Assembly (NCBI RefSeq): GCF_009377195.2 | Contig: NZ_VJXX01000006.1 | Span: 179,495 to 243,494 of the forward strand | Length of the DNA stretch: 64,000 nucleotides | Direction of reading: 5' to 3' | Source of the DNA: Arthrobacter bussei | GTDB taxonomy: Bacteria; Actinomycetota; Actinomycetes; Actinomycetales; Micrococcaceae | Shown here: positions 45,401 through 53,869 of the stretch, in pieces | How positions within the stretch are numbered: position 1 is the stretch's first letter | How the letters are laid out: each line of letters opens with the position of its first letter | The notes under the pieces: generated by a model | The model's input: only the letters and a program-made list of their open reading frames with translations | Database searches by the model: none | What the model was told of the DNA's origin: nothing | Made by a program: the position numbers and the translations under genes

Positions 45401-45823
45401 CCCGTGCTGACCGACGACCAGCGCGATACCGTGAAGGCCAGCGCCAAGAAGCTCCTAGAACATCTCCATGACAAGCTGGTCCAAGACTGGCGTCGCAAGG
45501 TTGACGTGATGAATGACGTCGACAGCACAATTCGTCGGGTCCTGGATCAAGGGTTACCCGAGACGCCCTACACGTCCGACATCTTCACCTCGAAGGTGCA
45601 GCTTGTTTTCGACCACGTTCTCACCGCATACGGCGACGACGGCGAGAGTGCCTACACTCCAAGCATCAGTCTTGATTTGCCAGTGCAGGGGGCCGAATAC
45701 GGGCCGCTTGACGTGAACAAGGTCGCGGACGACGTGGTGGCCCGCATACACGATGACCCCGCCTTCGCGGCTCATGTCGCGGCGCAGTTGGGTGCCGCAC
45801 ACACAGGGGACTCAGGGAGTTGA
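42494..45823 (+). CDS. hsdR: Type I restriction-modification motor/endonuclease subunit
   Basis: The ATG overlaps the hsdS stop; the protein has 1109 residues. The nuclease domain has LVLMEFKEP near 160-168 (PD-(D/E)xK E-x-K). The SF2 motor has TQGSGKSLS at about 299-307, DEAHRSQYD near 406 and MMGFTGTP as motif III. The second RecA lobe carries MWMTGFDAPSVSTVYLDRP and QTIARANRVF. A helical C-terminal domain for binding the methylase core follows. It pulls DNA using ATP and cuts away from the target. It appears intact although hsdM is shifted, so restriction would be off when hsdM is off. Confidence 0.92.
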   Translation: MTPTGPEYFYVEKPSIELLEQLNWTPVDAFYEVLGAQGTLGRDSQHDVILAHRLRFAMRKLNSEYVPDASINEAIELLTRDRSAMDRVRANLEVHKLLRDGYKAEWTDDRGDKQTDTLRYLDLRNPLHNDLLAVRQLWVKGNLHSRRLDLALFVNGVPLVLMEFKEPNEPVKSAYDDNLTDYRDTIPQLFIPNCFVLLSNGSVAKVGSTYSPWEFFGDWMVIDALGTRGAIALETALRGTCDPVVLLDLIENFVAYMERPGGLIKVLARSHQYLGVNAAIENLHQARAEQDKRLGVFWHTQGSGKSLSMLWFTQKVLRQVPGKWTFVMVTDRTELDIQLHGEFADAGAISPEARVHAESVAHLRELLAADHRYVFTLIHKFQPSKALGERQMPVLSSRSDVIVITDEAHRSQYDTLALNMRTALPNASMMGFTGTPLIAGEEQATREQFGDYVSIYNFRDAMKDGATVPLYYENRIPELQLVNENFSDDLNALLEEAELDEDAEGQLARAFGTQYTLLTRPERLKTIAKDLVAHFVGRGFSGKAMYVGLDKAAAVRMYNLVQEGWAEHLAELRAEHDVLPELERPWLASRIELMETTDMAVVVSQSQNELKMLDDLGLDIRPHRERMNREDLAEKFKDAADPLRLVFVCAMWMTGFDAPSVSTVYLDRPMKNHTLMQTIARANRVFPEKDNGLIVDYVGVFRNLEKALAIYGAADAGKSPIEIIDALSRELDAAMTELFQFCSGVGVDLAAMRDAEGFDHIAKRDAAVEALLVNEDTRTDFQQKARQVRKLFKALLPDPEAAAQQRNVAAVRVLAERIADVTRPPEADLRVVTDAVDALLDRSVGAEEYVIRAAAEGTKPDPLIDLSLIDFEGLAAKFAGRKRAETDRLAQLLRQQAIGAATRNPTRYELVERIEQLISDYNAGSVNIDEYLRRLIELSQTLAEEEKRSVREGLTEEELAIFDLLTQPEPVLTDDQRDTVKASAKKLLEHLHDKLVQDWRRKVDVMNDVDSTIRRVLDQGLPETPYTSDIFTSKVQLVFDHVLTAYGDDGESAYTPSISLDLPVQGAEYGPLDVNKVADDVVARIHDDPAFAAHVAAQLGAAHTGDSGS

Positions 45824-45976
45824 GTCGGTAGCCCCACCTGCCTGGAATACTCACTCATCTCGGGCCTGAGCGTTGCATAGATGGCCTGCTTTGGTATCGT
45901 CACTATCTTTTTCAAAGAACACACCGGCATTAATCCCGGGACGGTTCAGATTACTGAATCACCCATCGCTGGAGAA

Positions 45977-46807
45977 CTATTTAAGAGAGTGTCCGCTGCG
46001 GATATGCCCGATGAGAGTATCCAAATATCCTGCCAGACGATCTCTCCACGGCGCTACAGGTGCTAGCTCGGTTTCACAGGCGGCCTGAGGGTATTCGATG
46101 ATGATTTCTGACTCCCAGGGATGTCGAAGCAGCACAATTTCGTGTTCTTGTGCGCGCAAAGAAAGGACGGAAGAGAGCGGAACTTCTGCACGAAGAGTGA
46201 TTGAGCCATAGTTTGAAACAGAATCAACGTACGACCATGATTCGATTGCGAAATGGACGCTAGAATCGCGAACTCCTCGTTGCAGCTTGAGCACATCAGA
46301 CTTAAACTCTGACTTAAGGACTTCCTGGCACAAGCTTGAATGCTTTTTTGCGAGAGTGACCATGAACCAGAACGCTCTAGGGGATGCTTTGCTGAGTTCG
46401 CGAGCCTCTAATACTCGGTCGGCCCCACCCCGTTCGTGATCGCCTACGTAACAGCGGATGATCGCGCTGGCGGGATCCTGCCTCAAAGCGGGGCCATTGC
46501 CCGTGCCCGCTCCGAGATAATCGAGAATAAAATACTCCACGATGTCATCGACCGACATGGGCGGTGTGCGCCAACCTGCAAAGTAGCCCTCAAGTATCGC
46601 GACGGTCTCTACATCGGATTTGAGGTCGTCTAGCAAGATCTTTGATTCTGGGCCATCCAACCAATCACGACCCTTTACACGGACAGCTTTTGTCATGTCT
46701 GCTGCGGAAGAAATGCTGTCGCGAGGCTGGACCCTATCTAGTTCTTCCCTATCGATTGTTATCCGATCTTCTTTCATACCGCTGAAAATTTTATCTGGGT
46801 CACTCAT
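45977..46807 (-). CDS. Unrecognised 276-residue protein with an ADP-ribosyltransferase-like motif pattern
   Basis: Low-GC gene on the minus strand. No family was recognised outright. The C-terminal half has LQRGV (Arg177), ESWSYV (Ser190-Ser192) and, after a strand SITLRAEVPLSSVLSL, QEHEIVLL with E-x-E at 221-223. Arg, S-W-S and E-x-E in this order is the R-S-E pattern of one large class of ADP-ribosyltransferases. The N-terminal 140 residues are helical and unlike known toxins. The ATG overlaps the stop of the 113-residue gene (ATGA), so both are made together. A toxin or phage-defence effector is possible; that is inference. Confidence 0.6.
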   Translation of the reverse strand: MSDPDKIFSGMKEDRITIDREELDRVQPRDSISSAADMTKAVRVKGRDWLDGPESKILLDDLKSDVETVAILEGYFAGWRTPPMSVDDIVEYFILDYLGAGTGNGPALRQDPASAIIRCYVGDHERGGADRVLEARELSKASPRAFWFMVTLAKKHSSLCQEVLKSEFKSDVLKLQRGVRDSSVHFAIESWSYVDSVSNYGSITLRAEVPLSSVLSLRAQEHEIVLLRHPWESEIIIEYPQAACETELAPVAPWRDRLAGYLDTLIGHIRSGHSLK

Positions 46808-47145
46808 GGACGTCCCTGGAACCAGTTAAGAATGCCTCGGGCGTCTTTAATGACCTTCGAATCCTTCCCTGTCTGACCATCGTCATCGTGGTATTCATAG
46901 TCTTGTCGTATCCCAACTTCGTCGGTGAAAGTGTGCGTCCACGTTTCGGTGCGAGTGTATTTCCCTTCGGAGCTTGACCCCGTGAACGAGGAAGTTTTGG
47001 TCGAGGAATCACCACGATATTGTTCGTCATATTTGTCAATGACGCCCGCGAGAAATGTAGCCTCATCGTCGCTCATCCTGGTACCAGACACATCAATCTT
47101 CTCGCCGATGCGCTCCCGTAGCCGCTTTTTCTCATTCCGATCCAT
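46804..47145 (-). CDS. 113-residue protein coupled to the ART-like gene
   Basis: The protein has a basic N-terminus (MDRNEKKRLRERIGEK), a short helical part, and then Ser/Thr-rich beta-strand-like repeats (TSSFTGSSS, TRTETWTHTF). No family recognised. It is the first gene of a two-gene unit and ends inside the start of the next, which is the usual place of an antitoxin or immunity protein in coupled pairs. It has no membrane segment. Start ATG 47145 has a GGTAGGCC-type leader without a clear ribosome site. Confidence 0.6.
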   Translation of the reverse strand: MDRNEKKRLRERIGEKIDVSGTRMSDDEATFLAGVIDKYDEQYRGDSSTKTSSFTGSSSEGKYTRTETWTHTFTDEVGIRQDYEYHDDDGQTGKDSKVIKDARGILNWFQGRP

Positions 47146-47234
47146 GGCCTACCTGCTTCCCTTGAGCAAGGCGACTATCTAGCCGCCTCGGTAACCGTTG
47201 AATGATCGTCTCATGACCATCTCCCTAACGAGAC

Positions 47235-47273
47235 GAGACCCGTTCACCGGCGCAGCTCCGATGAACGGGTCTC
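47235..47273. terminator. 12-bp hairpin between the ART-like unit and the DUF6361 operon
   Basis: GAGACCCGTTCA pairs perfectly with TGAACGGGTCTC around a 15-base loop. It lies in the 318-base gap between two divergent gene sets, so it does not follow either. It could end transcripts entering from outside or be an operator; the rest of the gap holds only promoter signals. Confidence 0.5.
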
Positions 47274-47451
47274 AGTATGTTGTCTCAGAAGTCCCGACCA
47301 CAGGGTGGGGTTTATGAGACTCCGGCGGCGGTACGGTGCCGAAAATCCTCTGCGGAAGTCCGCGCGGAGGTGGGTAGGGGAGTTCCGCAGGGCATTCCGC
47401 TCGACTATTCACTCCCGGGGCTACATGCGCGGGGCTGTTCCACTCGACCTG

Positions 47452-47457
47452 CATAAT
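47452..47457 (+). promoter_or_regulatory. Candidate -10 box of a leaderless DUF6361 transcript
   Basis: CATAAT ends 7 bases before ATG 47464. This spacing would put the transcription start at the ATG, as in the leaderless genes common in actinobacteria. No good -35 box is visible and no ribosome site precedes the ATG. Confidence 0.4.
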
Positions 47458-47463
47458 TGCCGT

Positions 47464-48705
47464 ATGGCTAGTACCTTCGCGTGGCTCGCCGTTGACGCCG
47501 AGCAACGTCGACGAATGATGGAAGCAGTCGAGCTGTTTCGAGACCAAGGAACTATTGACGACCTCGGAATCGGCGCGATCCGTGACGGAATCAGCGACAC
47601 CCTGTTTCCCGGCACTTCGACTCTGCATACCCGTTTGCGCTACGTGCTCTTCGTGCCTTGGCTTCTCTCGATCGCTTCGCAGAAGGGCACCGCGGAGCTG
47701 ATGGATTGGGCGTTCCACGACGGTGAAAGGGAGTTCATTGACTCTCTCAAGCGTGGAATGGGGGATGCCAAGGAGGGGATCATCGGCCGCCGGGCCGGAC
47801 GGAATCTGCAGCGGGTGCCGAGCGCGATGTACTGGGGAGCACTGACGTCCTGGGGCATTGCCGAGCCGGGGCTCTCGGTAGGAGACTACTTCCGTCGTTG
47901 CGTGCTGCGCCGCGATCAGCTGCGAGCGGCTCCTCGACAGGAGGACGGGGACACTCCGATTGCACTCACGCCCACGGGCATCGTGCCGGGTCTTCCGCAT
48001 CAGCCGCAAGACTTGCTAAATAGCGCCACCTTCGATCTCCGGCAGGAGGAGGCCACATTCCTTGCCGAGACGATCACGCGCTCCTGTGCCGGCTCCCTGC
48101 TGGCACATCTCGTGCACCAGAGGCCTGCCACCTGGACAGATGCCGCCTCGGCCCCGGCTTATCTTTGGGACTCAGAGGTGCGTCGCGATCTGCCGCCGGA
48201 TCTGCTGGATCTCGTTGATTTGGCCGAGCGCTTCAGCCTGGTCATCCAAGGCGCCAATCTCCTCTACAACTTGCTGCTTGCGGAGGCGACGTCCGGAAAC
48301 GCCGGACGCTACCAAGGCGATGCGATCGAGGACTACCGGCAAAAGCTGACCACGTGGGCCGACAGTGTCAACGGAATCCGCCCTCTCGATGCCGCGGATC
48401 ACCATGCGATCGGCCTACTCATGACAAACCGCCGCCGCGCCTTCACGCTACCGACTCAGCGATTCCTCACGTCCTGGTTCGATCTTGCGCGCGCACCGCA
48501 CGACATTCCTGACGGCGACTTAGCCCGGCGTTTGGTGAGGGAGCGCGAGTCCGCCGTCAAAGGTGGCCGCGCTCGGCTCCGTCCAGGGAACTGGAAAGCA
48601 CTCGATGCCTGGGGCGGGTCCTCCGGCATTAACCGGCTTGAGTTCCGCTGGATCTACGCTCGACGCCACCTGCAGGACATCTACGACGGGCTCGAGGCAG
48701 TCTGA
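47464..48705 (+). CDS. DUF6361 protein, first gene of a three-gene defence-like operon
   Basis: From ATG 47464 the protein has 413 residues. The N-terminus follows the DUF6361 pattern (STFAWLAVDAEQRRRMMEAV, then DDLGIGAIRDGISDTLFPGTS and TLHTRLRYVLFVPWL). Such proteins are about 400 residues and are nearly always next to an HKD-nuclease gene and a helicase, as here. The biochemical role is unknown. The stop overlaps the next gene (TGATG). From memory, this gene set corresponds to the Azaca anti-phage system; I could not check it. A longer reading upstream (to 47305) has no ribosome site. Confidence 0.8.
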   Translation: MASTFAWLAVDAEQRRRMMEAVELFRDQGTIDDLGIGAIRDGISDTLFPGTSTLHTRLRYVLFVPWLLSIASQKGTAELMDWAFHDGEREFIDSLKRGMGDAKEGIIGRRAGRNLQRVPSAMYWGALTSWGIAEPGLSVGDYFRRCVLRRDQLRAAPRQEDGDTPIALTPTGIVPGLPHQPQDLLNSATFDLRQEEATFLAETITRSCAGSLLAHLVHQRPATWTDAASAPAYLWDSEVRRDLPPDLLDLVDLAERFSLVIQGANLLYNLLLAEATSGNAGRYQGDAIEDYRQKLTTWADSVNGIRPLDAADHHAIGLLMTNRRRAFTLPTQRFLTSWFDLARAPHDIPDGDLARRLVRERESAVKGGRARLRPGNWKALDAWGGSSGINRLEFRWIYARRHLQDIYDGLEAV

Positions 48706-50561
48706 TGCTGAATCCTGATACCACTGTCCTGCTCACCGACGCCTTGCTTCCTCCACCTGGTTTCGACGTCGACATCGCCGTCGTGACCACTTACTCGTTG
48801 GACCTCACCGCGGTTCTCGTCGCTCCTATGGCTTTCGCGCTCGGCAACATCGACGACGCACGCGCCATCGGATCCGGCGACCCCGTTCAGATGCTCGACG
48901 CAGTCAAGCGGCACATTGACCACACGACAGTTTTCTGCCAAGCTGCCGCGATTCATGTGCCAGCGACTCACAGTCGCATCCTCGCGTTCCTTGAGGACAG
49001 CATCTTTCAGGTCGAACCGCCGAACGAGAAGGCACTGTTCCACCCGAAGCTATGGGTGCTCCGCTTTGTGCGACCAAGCGACGGTGCCTTCCACCATCGT
49101 GTTGTCGTCGCCAGCAGGAACCTCACCTTCGACAGCTCATGGGACACCGCCCTCGTCCTCGACGAGGGATCGCATGGCACGATCGAGGCAGCGCCCGCCG
49201 CAGACTTTGTCTCCCAGCTTCCGACTCTCTGCACTGACCCACTGCCCCAAACCCGCGCCGCCGCGATCGAAAGCCTCTGCATCACGATTCGCTCCGTGCG
49301 GCTCGAGGCACCAGAGCCCTTCGACGGGGGAGAGCTGCTCCCGCTCGGCCTCGCCCTCGACAGCTCTTGGCCGTTCACCGAGTATTGCGACCGAATCCTA
49401 GCAATCAGCCCGTTCCTGACCGCTCGCACCTTGAAGCGCCTGCGTTCCTTAGCGACGGATGCGACCCTTCTCAGCCGCGCCGAGTCGCTCGACCAGCTCG
49501 GCGCTCGTGCCACCGAAGGTTGGGACCTTCAGATTCTGTCCTCAAGTGTGGACTTTCTCCAGGAGCCCGAGAAAGCGACAGGTGAGGTCAGCGCGCATGT
49601 TGCTCAAACCTCACACGGGGAGCTGACCGGTCTTCACGCCAAGACCGTCGTGACCGACCATCCGCGTGGTCGGTCTACTGTCGTCAACGGTAGCGCGAAC
49701 CTCACGACCGCAGCATGGGAGCGGAACGTCGAATTCAACGCCGTCCTCACCGGCCCCACAGTCACGTGCGGCGTTGAGGCCGTCCTGGGCCGTGAGTCCA
49801 AGGAGCCCGGACTCCAGATGATCATGGAGCCCTACACCCCCGTAGCCGAACACCCCACCGATGACCCGACGATAGCCACGAGCTATGCGCTTGAGGCCTT
49901 CCATCGAGTGCTCGCGCGGTCAGACCCTCGTCCGCGTCTCGACATCATCCAGCGCGACGGCTCGTCCTCCTCGGCACGCCTGACACTCACACTCCCAGCT
50001 GACTTGCTAGGCGAGACCGAGATCTGGCTGTCTACAGTCCCCGGTCAGCGGAGACCTCTTGGCGAAACCACGACGTGGGACATTGCGATCGAGAACATCA
50101 CCCCGTTCATCGCGATTGAAACTACCGCAGGTTCTGGACACACCCGACTTAGCCGACGGTGCCTTATTATGGTGCCGATCATTGGTGACCCGCTAGAGCG
50201 CCGGCAGCGGGCCCTCGCTGGAATACTCAACAGCTCCGAGCGTGTCCTCCGGTATTTGGCCTTTCTGCTTGGCATTGACGATGGTCGCCGGGCGGTGGCC
50301 TCCTATCGCGCCGAGGAGAGAATCGACGTCACCGTCGGCACGGCCGGTGTCAGGGCCTCCTCCACTGCTTCTGTGCCGCCCATCGTCCTCTTCGAACCTC
50401 TTATCCGCGCGGTCAGTGCAGACATCGACAGCCTCGCCGCGGTCGCCGATCAGATCGCCGAGATTCGTAGGCTCCCGGATGCCGAGAGTTTGATACCCGC
50501 CGAGTTCTTGCAGATGTGGGATGTCGTGCTTCACCTGGTCCGCACCCGGAGGAATGCATGA
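48705..50561 (+). CDS. HKD-motif (phospholipase D superfamily) nuclease-like protein
   Basis: The 618-residue protein has two half-sites of the PLD fold: HPKLWVLRFV with His113 and Lys115 followed by ASRNLTFDSSWD, and LHAKTVVTD with His311 and Lys313 followed by NGSANLTTAAWERNVE. Both supply H-x-K and the Asn/Ser of the active site. PLD-fold proteins in defence systems cut DNA or phosphodiesters. The start shares bases with the DUF6361 stop and the stop overlaps the helicase start (ATGA), so the three are coupled. The region after residue 370 is unassigned. Confidence 0.85.
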   Translation: MLNPDTTVLLTDALLPPPGFDVDIAVVTTYSLDLTAVLVAPMAFALGNIDDARAIGSGDPVQMLDAVKRHIDHTTVFCQAAAIHVPATHSRILAFLEDSIFQVEPPNEKALFHPKLWVLRFVRPSDGAFHHRVVVASRNLTFDSSWDTALVLDEGSHGTIEAAPAADFVSQLPTLCTDPLPQTRAAAIESLCITIRSVRLEAPEPFDGGELLPLGLALDSSWPFTEYCDRILAISPFLTARTLKRLRSLATDATLLSRAESLDQLGARATEGWDLQILSSSVDFLQEPEKATGEVSAHVAQTSHGELTGLHAKTVVTDHPRGRSTVVNGSANLTTAAWERNVEFNAVLTGPTVTCGVEAVLGRESKEPGLQMIMEPYTPVAEHPTDDPTIATSYALEAFHRVLARSDPRPRLDIIQRDGSSSSARLTLTLPADLLGETEIWLSTVPGQRRPLGETTTWDIAIENITPFIAIETTAGSGHTRLSRRCLIMVPIIGDPLERRQRALAGILNSSERVLRYLAFLLGIDDGRRAVASYRAEERIDVTVGTAGVRASSTASVPPIVLFEPLIRAVSADIDSLAAVADQIAEIRRLPDAESLIPAEFLQMWDVVLHLVRTRRNA

Positions 50562-53500
50562 CTGTCATCGACGTCGACACAGCACGCCCAGATGTTGAGG
50601 CGATGCTGTCCGGCCTCAAACCATTCCAACGAAGGACTGTCGATCACGCTTTCGGCCGACTGTGGCTGGCCGAAGACCGAGTCGATCGCTTTTTAGTCGC
50701 CGATGAGGTCGGGCTCGGGAAGACCCTCGTGGCCAAGGGCGTCGCTGCTCGCGTGATTGACCACCTTTGGGATACCGGCAAGCCGCTCACGATCGTCTAC
50801 ATTTGCTCCAACAGTCAGATCGCGCGGCAAAACCTGCAGCGCCTACGCGACCTGACCGGTGGCGAGAAGCAGGATAATGCGGACCGTTTGACCCTGCTGC
50901 CAAAGACCATAGGACGTATGGACCGGCAACGGCTCAACGTCATCTCCTTCACTCCGGGAACCTCTTTCCGGCTTGGTGCTGCCACTGGGAAGGCCCCGGA
51001 GAGAGTGCTGCTGCATTGGATGGTCACTCAGGTGCTTGGACATCGTGAGTTGCAGCGTACGAGCGCAATAAGATACTTCGCTTGCGGTGCGGGCTTCGAA
51101 CGCTTCAAGGCCCGTTTGGCTTGGGACAGTAGCCGGCCGGATCTTGATCCACAGCTAATGCGCGACTTCGAAGCGCACCTGCGCACGGACCCTGGACCGT
51201 TCGGGGGGTCACTGCTCGATGACCTGATAGAGGATCTCGGCACGTGGAGAGGCAAGCAGGCGACATCGGCCGATATGACGAGCCGCCGACGCGTCATGAT
51301 CGGAGCGTTGCGGACCGCCATGGCCCAGGTGTCTGTCGCCTGTCTTTCCCCGGACCTCGTCATCCTCGACGAATTCCAGAGGTTCAAGGACCTCTTCCCG
51401 GCCTTGGGCGCCGGCGAACAGCACCTGAGTGCTGCCCAGCGACTTGCGCAGCGCATTATCGCGGGCTCGGGCACGAAGACGCTCATCCTGTCGGCGACCC
51501 CGTACAAGATGTACACCCTGCCCGACGAGCCCTCGGGCGAGGACCACCAACGCGACTTCCACACCACCGTCGGCTTCTTGGCGGGACCTGAACGCGCCGA
51601 GCGCGTTAAGCAGCTCCTTGCCGAGGTCCGCGAGGGCATGCTGCTCGGAACGACTGCGGGCCGTCGGGCCGCCGAGCAGGCGACGGCAGCGGCCTCAGCC
51701 GAGCTCCGCAGCGTCATGTCACGCACAGAGCGGCTTCGAGCCACCGCGAAGCAGGACGGCATGCTGGTCGAGAAATCCCTGCCCCCGCTCGAACTGCACT
51801 CCGCAGACCTGCATGTCTGGATGGCGAGCGACAGCATCGCCCGCCATGTACACGCCCACGATGTCTTCGAGTACTGGCGGTCCAGCTCCTACCCATTGAA
51901 CTTCATGGACCCATCCTCGTACCAGGTCGCGAGCCGGGCATTCAACGCTGCCGAGGACGACGACCCGGAGTTCGCTGCGTTGCTCGCATCTCACCGCAGG
52001 GGACTGCTGTCCTGGAAGGACGTGCAGAACTATAGAAAGTTGGAGCCCGGCAACTCGAAGATGCGGGCCCTCATTGACGACACAATGAATCGCGGAGTCT
52101 GGCGTCTCGCCTGGATACCACCGTCGATGCCCTACGTGGAGCCCGGCGGCGTTTTCGCCGCCGAAGGTACCCGTACGTTCACGAAGCGATTGGTGTTTTC
52201 CGCATGGAGCGTCGTTCCCAAGACCATAGCTGCTTTGGTGAGTTATGAGGCCGAGCGACGTCTGGTCGAGTCTGCCGGTCATCGGCGGAAGAAGAAGAAG
52301 TCGGCCAGATACGATGATCCCCGTCCGGGTCCGGTGCTCCGGTTTGGGTGGGACGCTCAGCGGAATCGCCCGGAGAATCTATCGAATCTTGCGTTGCTTC
52401 ACCCGTCCGTTGCGTTGGCTCGCCTTGGGGACCCGCTCGAAGTCGCCCGATCCCTGAGCGCATCCCTCCCAATGGATCCTGGGCTTCTACTCGACGAAGT
52501 CACCGCTCGCATCCAGCGAGAGCTCGACAACCTCGGGCTGCCGCCCGCCGAGCCTGGTGCGCCAGGCTCGGGCGAAGCTTGGTACGGTGTCGTTCCCTAC
52601 CTCCTGGACCGGGCGCTCATGGTCGAGGACCATGGGCTGCTCAGCTCGTTCCTGACTGGCGATGCGGACGGCGCCACTTCCCGCCTCGCGGACCATCTCG
52701 CGCTGGCCTCGGATCCGGACTTTGCCATGCTCGGCCCGGTGCCCAACGATCTTGCCCGAGTCCTCGCGCTTACGGCAGTAGCCGGGCCAGGTGTTTGTGC
52801 ACTCCGCGCCCTCGGCCGCGCAAGCGGTGGCGTCGATTCGCTAACAGAATCACCAGTGCGTGGGGCGGCCCTGCGAATTTCCCGCAGTCTTTTCTCGCTG
52901 TTCAATCGTCCCGAGATTGTGGCCGCCATACGCGGCGCGAAGAGCGATGTAGCCGTCAAGCCCGAATCCAAAGACTACTTGCTTCAGGTCCTGCGCTACT
53001 GCTGCGATGGCAACCTGCAATCGGTTCTCGACGAGTACGTGCACACCTTGATCGATTCCCTGGGATCGGCTGCCGACGAACCGTTGGATCGCGCCCTACC
53101 GCTGGCAGAACACATCGCAGCCGCGGCGACCATTCGTACCACGCCCAACGTCGTGCACGACCTGGCCTCTCTCGGAGGACATATTTCAATCCACGAGCAG
53201 CGCATGCATTCGCACATCGCCGCTCGCTTCGGCCGTGTCCAGACGTCCGACGCTGCCGACGCGCGCGAGTCATCTGTTCGCGAAAGCTTCAATTCGCCGT
53301 TCTGGCCATTCGTCTTGGCCAGCACGTCGGTGGGACAGGAGGGACTGGATTTTCATACCTACAGTCATTCGGTCGTGCACTGGAACCTTCCCAGCAATCC
53401 CGTTGACCTCGAACAGCGGGAGGGGCGGGTGCACCGTTACAAGGGGCACGCGATCCGCAAGAACGTCGCCGCCGCCCACGGCTCAGCAGCCCTTGACCCG

Positions 53501-53794
53501 ACTAGCGACGACCCCTGGGCGTCGATGTTCGACGCCGCCGAGGACGCTGAGCCTGCCGGCAGCCTGCTCATCAGCCCGTATTGGGTCTTCGAGGGTGAGG
53601 CCTCGATCGAGCGCTACGTCCCGGCGATGCCACTTAGCCGTGAGGCGCAACAGTACCGCCGCCTGCAGCGGACGCTAGGGGCATACCGCTCAGTGATGGG
53701 GCAACCCCGCCAGGAGGACCTGATTAAGCTGCTTGGTCCGGACGCTGAGTGGCCAGTCATCGATCTGACGCCGAGACCAGACGGTTCTGCGTAG
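50558..53794 (+). CDS. SF2 helicase (SNF2-like) of the three-gene defence-like operon
   Basis: ATG 50558 overlaps the previous stop and gives 1078 residues. Motif I is VADEVGLGKT (about 47-57), motif II LDEFQ (269-273, in place of DEAH), motif III LSATP near 309. Motif V is STSVGQEGLDF and motif VI is QREGRVHRYKGH near 951-963, typical of SNF2-type translocases. There is a large insertion between the RecA lobes (about 330-900). It probably moves on DNA and directs the HKD partner. No nuclease motif in itself. Full length and in frame. Confidence 0.87.
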   Translation: MTVIDVDTARPDVEAMLSGLKPFQRRTVDHAFGRLWLAEDRVDRFLVADEVGLGKTLVAKGVAARVIDHLWDTGKPLTIVYICSNSQIARQNLQRLRDLTGGEKQDNADRLTLLPKTIGRMDRQRLNVISFTPGTSFRLGAATGKAPERVLLHWMVTQVLGHRELQRTSAIRYFACGAGFERFKARLAWDSSRPDLDPQLMRDFEAHLRTDPGPFGGSLLDDLIEDLGTWRGKQATSADMTSRRRVMIGALRTAMAQVSVACLSPDLVILDEFQRFKDLFPALGAGEQHLSAAQRLAQRIIAGSGTKTLILSATPYKMYTLPDEPSGEDHQRDFHTTVGFLAGPERAERVKQLLAEVREGMLLGTTAGRRAAEQATAAASAELRSVMSRTERLRATAKQDGMLVEKSLPPLELHSADLHVWMASDSIARHVHAHDVFEYWRSSSYPLNFMDPSSYQVASRAFNAAEDDDPEFAALLASHRRGLLSWKDVQNYRKLEPGNSKMRALIDDTMNRGVWRLAWIPPSMPYVEPGGVFAAEGTRTFTKRLVFSAWSVVPKTIAALVSYEAERRLVESAGHRRKKKKSARYDDPRPGPVLRFGWDAQRNRPENLSNLALLHPSVALARLGDPLEVARSLSASLPMDPGLLLDEVTARIQRELDNLGLPPAEPGAPGSGEAWYGVVPYLLDRALMVEDHGLLSSFLTGDADGATSRLADHLALASDPDFAMLGPVPNDLARVLALTAVAGPGVCALRALGRASGGVDSLTESPVRGAALRISRSLFSLFNRPEIVAAIRGAKSDVAVKPESKDYLLQVLRYCCDGNLQSVLDEYVHTLIDSLGSAADEPLDRALPLAEHIAAAATIRTTPNVVHDLASLGGHISIHEQRMHSHIAARFGRVQTSDAADARESSVRESFNSPFWPFVLASTSVGQEGLDFHTYSHSVVHWNLPSNPVDLEQREGRVHRYKGHAIRKNVAAAHGSAALDPTSDDPWASMFDAAEDAEPAGSLLISPYWVFEGEASIERYVPAMPLSREAQQYRRLQRTLGAYRSVMGQPRQEDLIKLLGPDAEWPVIDLTPRPDGSA

Positions 53795-53869
53795 GACACG
53801 GGTAGTTTCTACGCAGCGTGTCCAAAGTTGGTTGGCATTGCACCTTTCTCGTAAGTCAAGTTTCGTGCC

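Noticed and set aside
47464..53794. Assignment of the helicase/PLD operon to DISARM
   Set aside because: DISARM needs a DUF1998 protein and a DNA methylase beside the helicase; none is here, while DUF6361 is.
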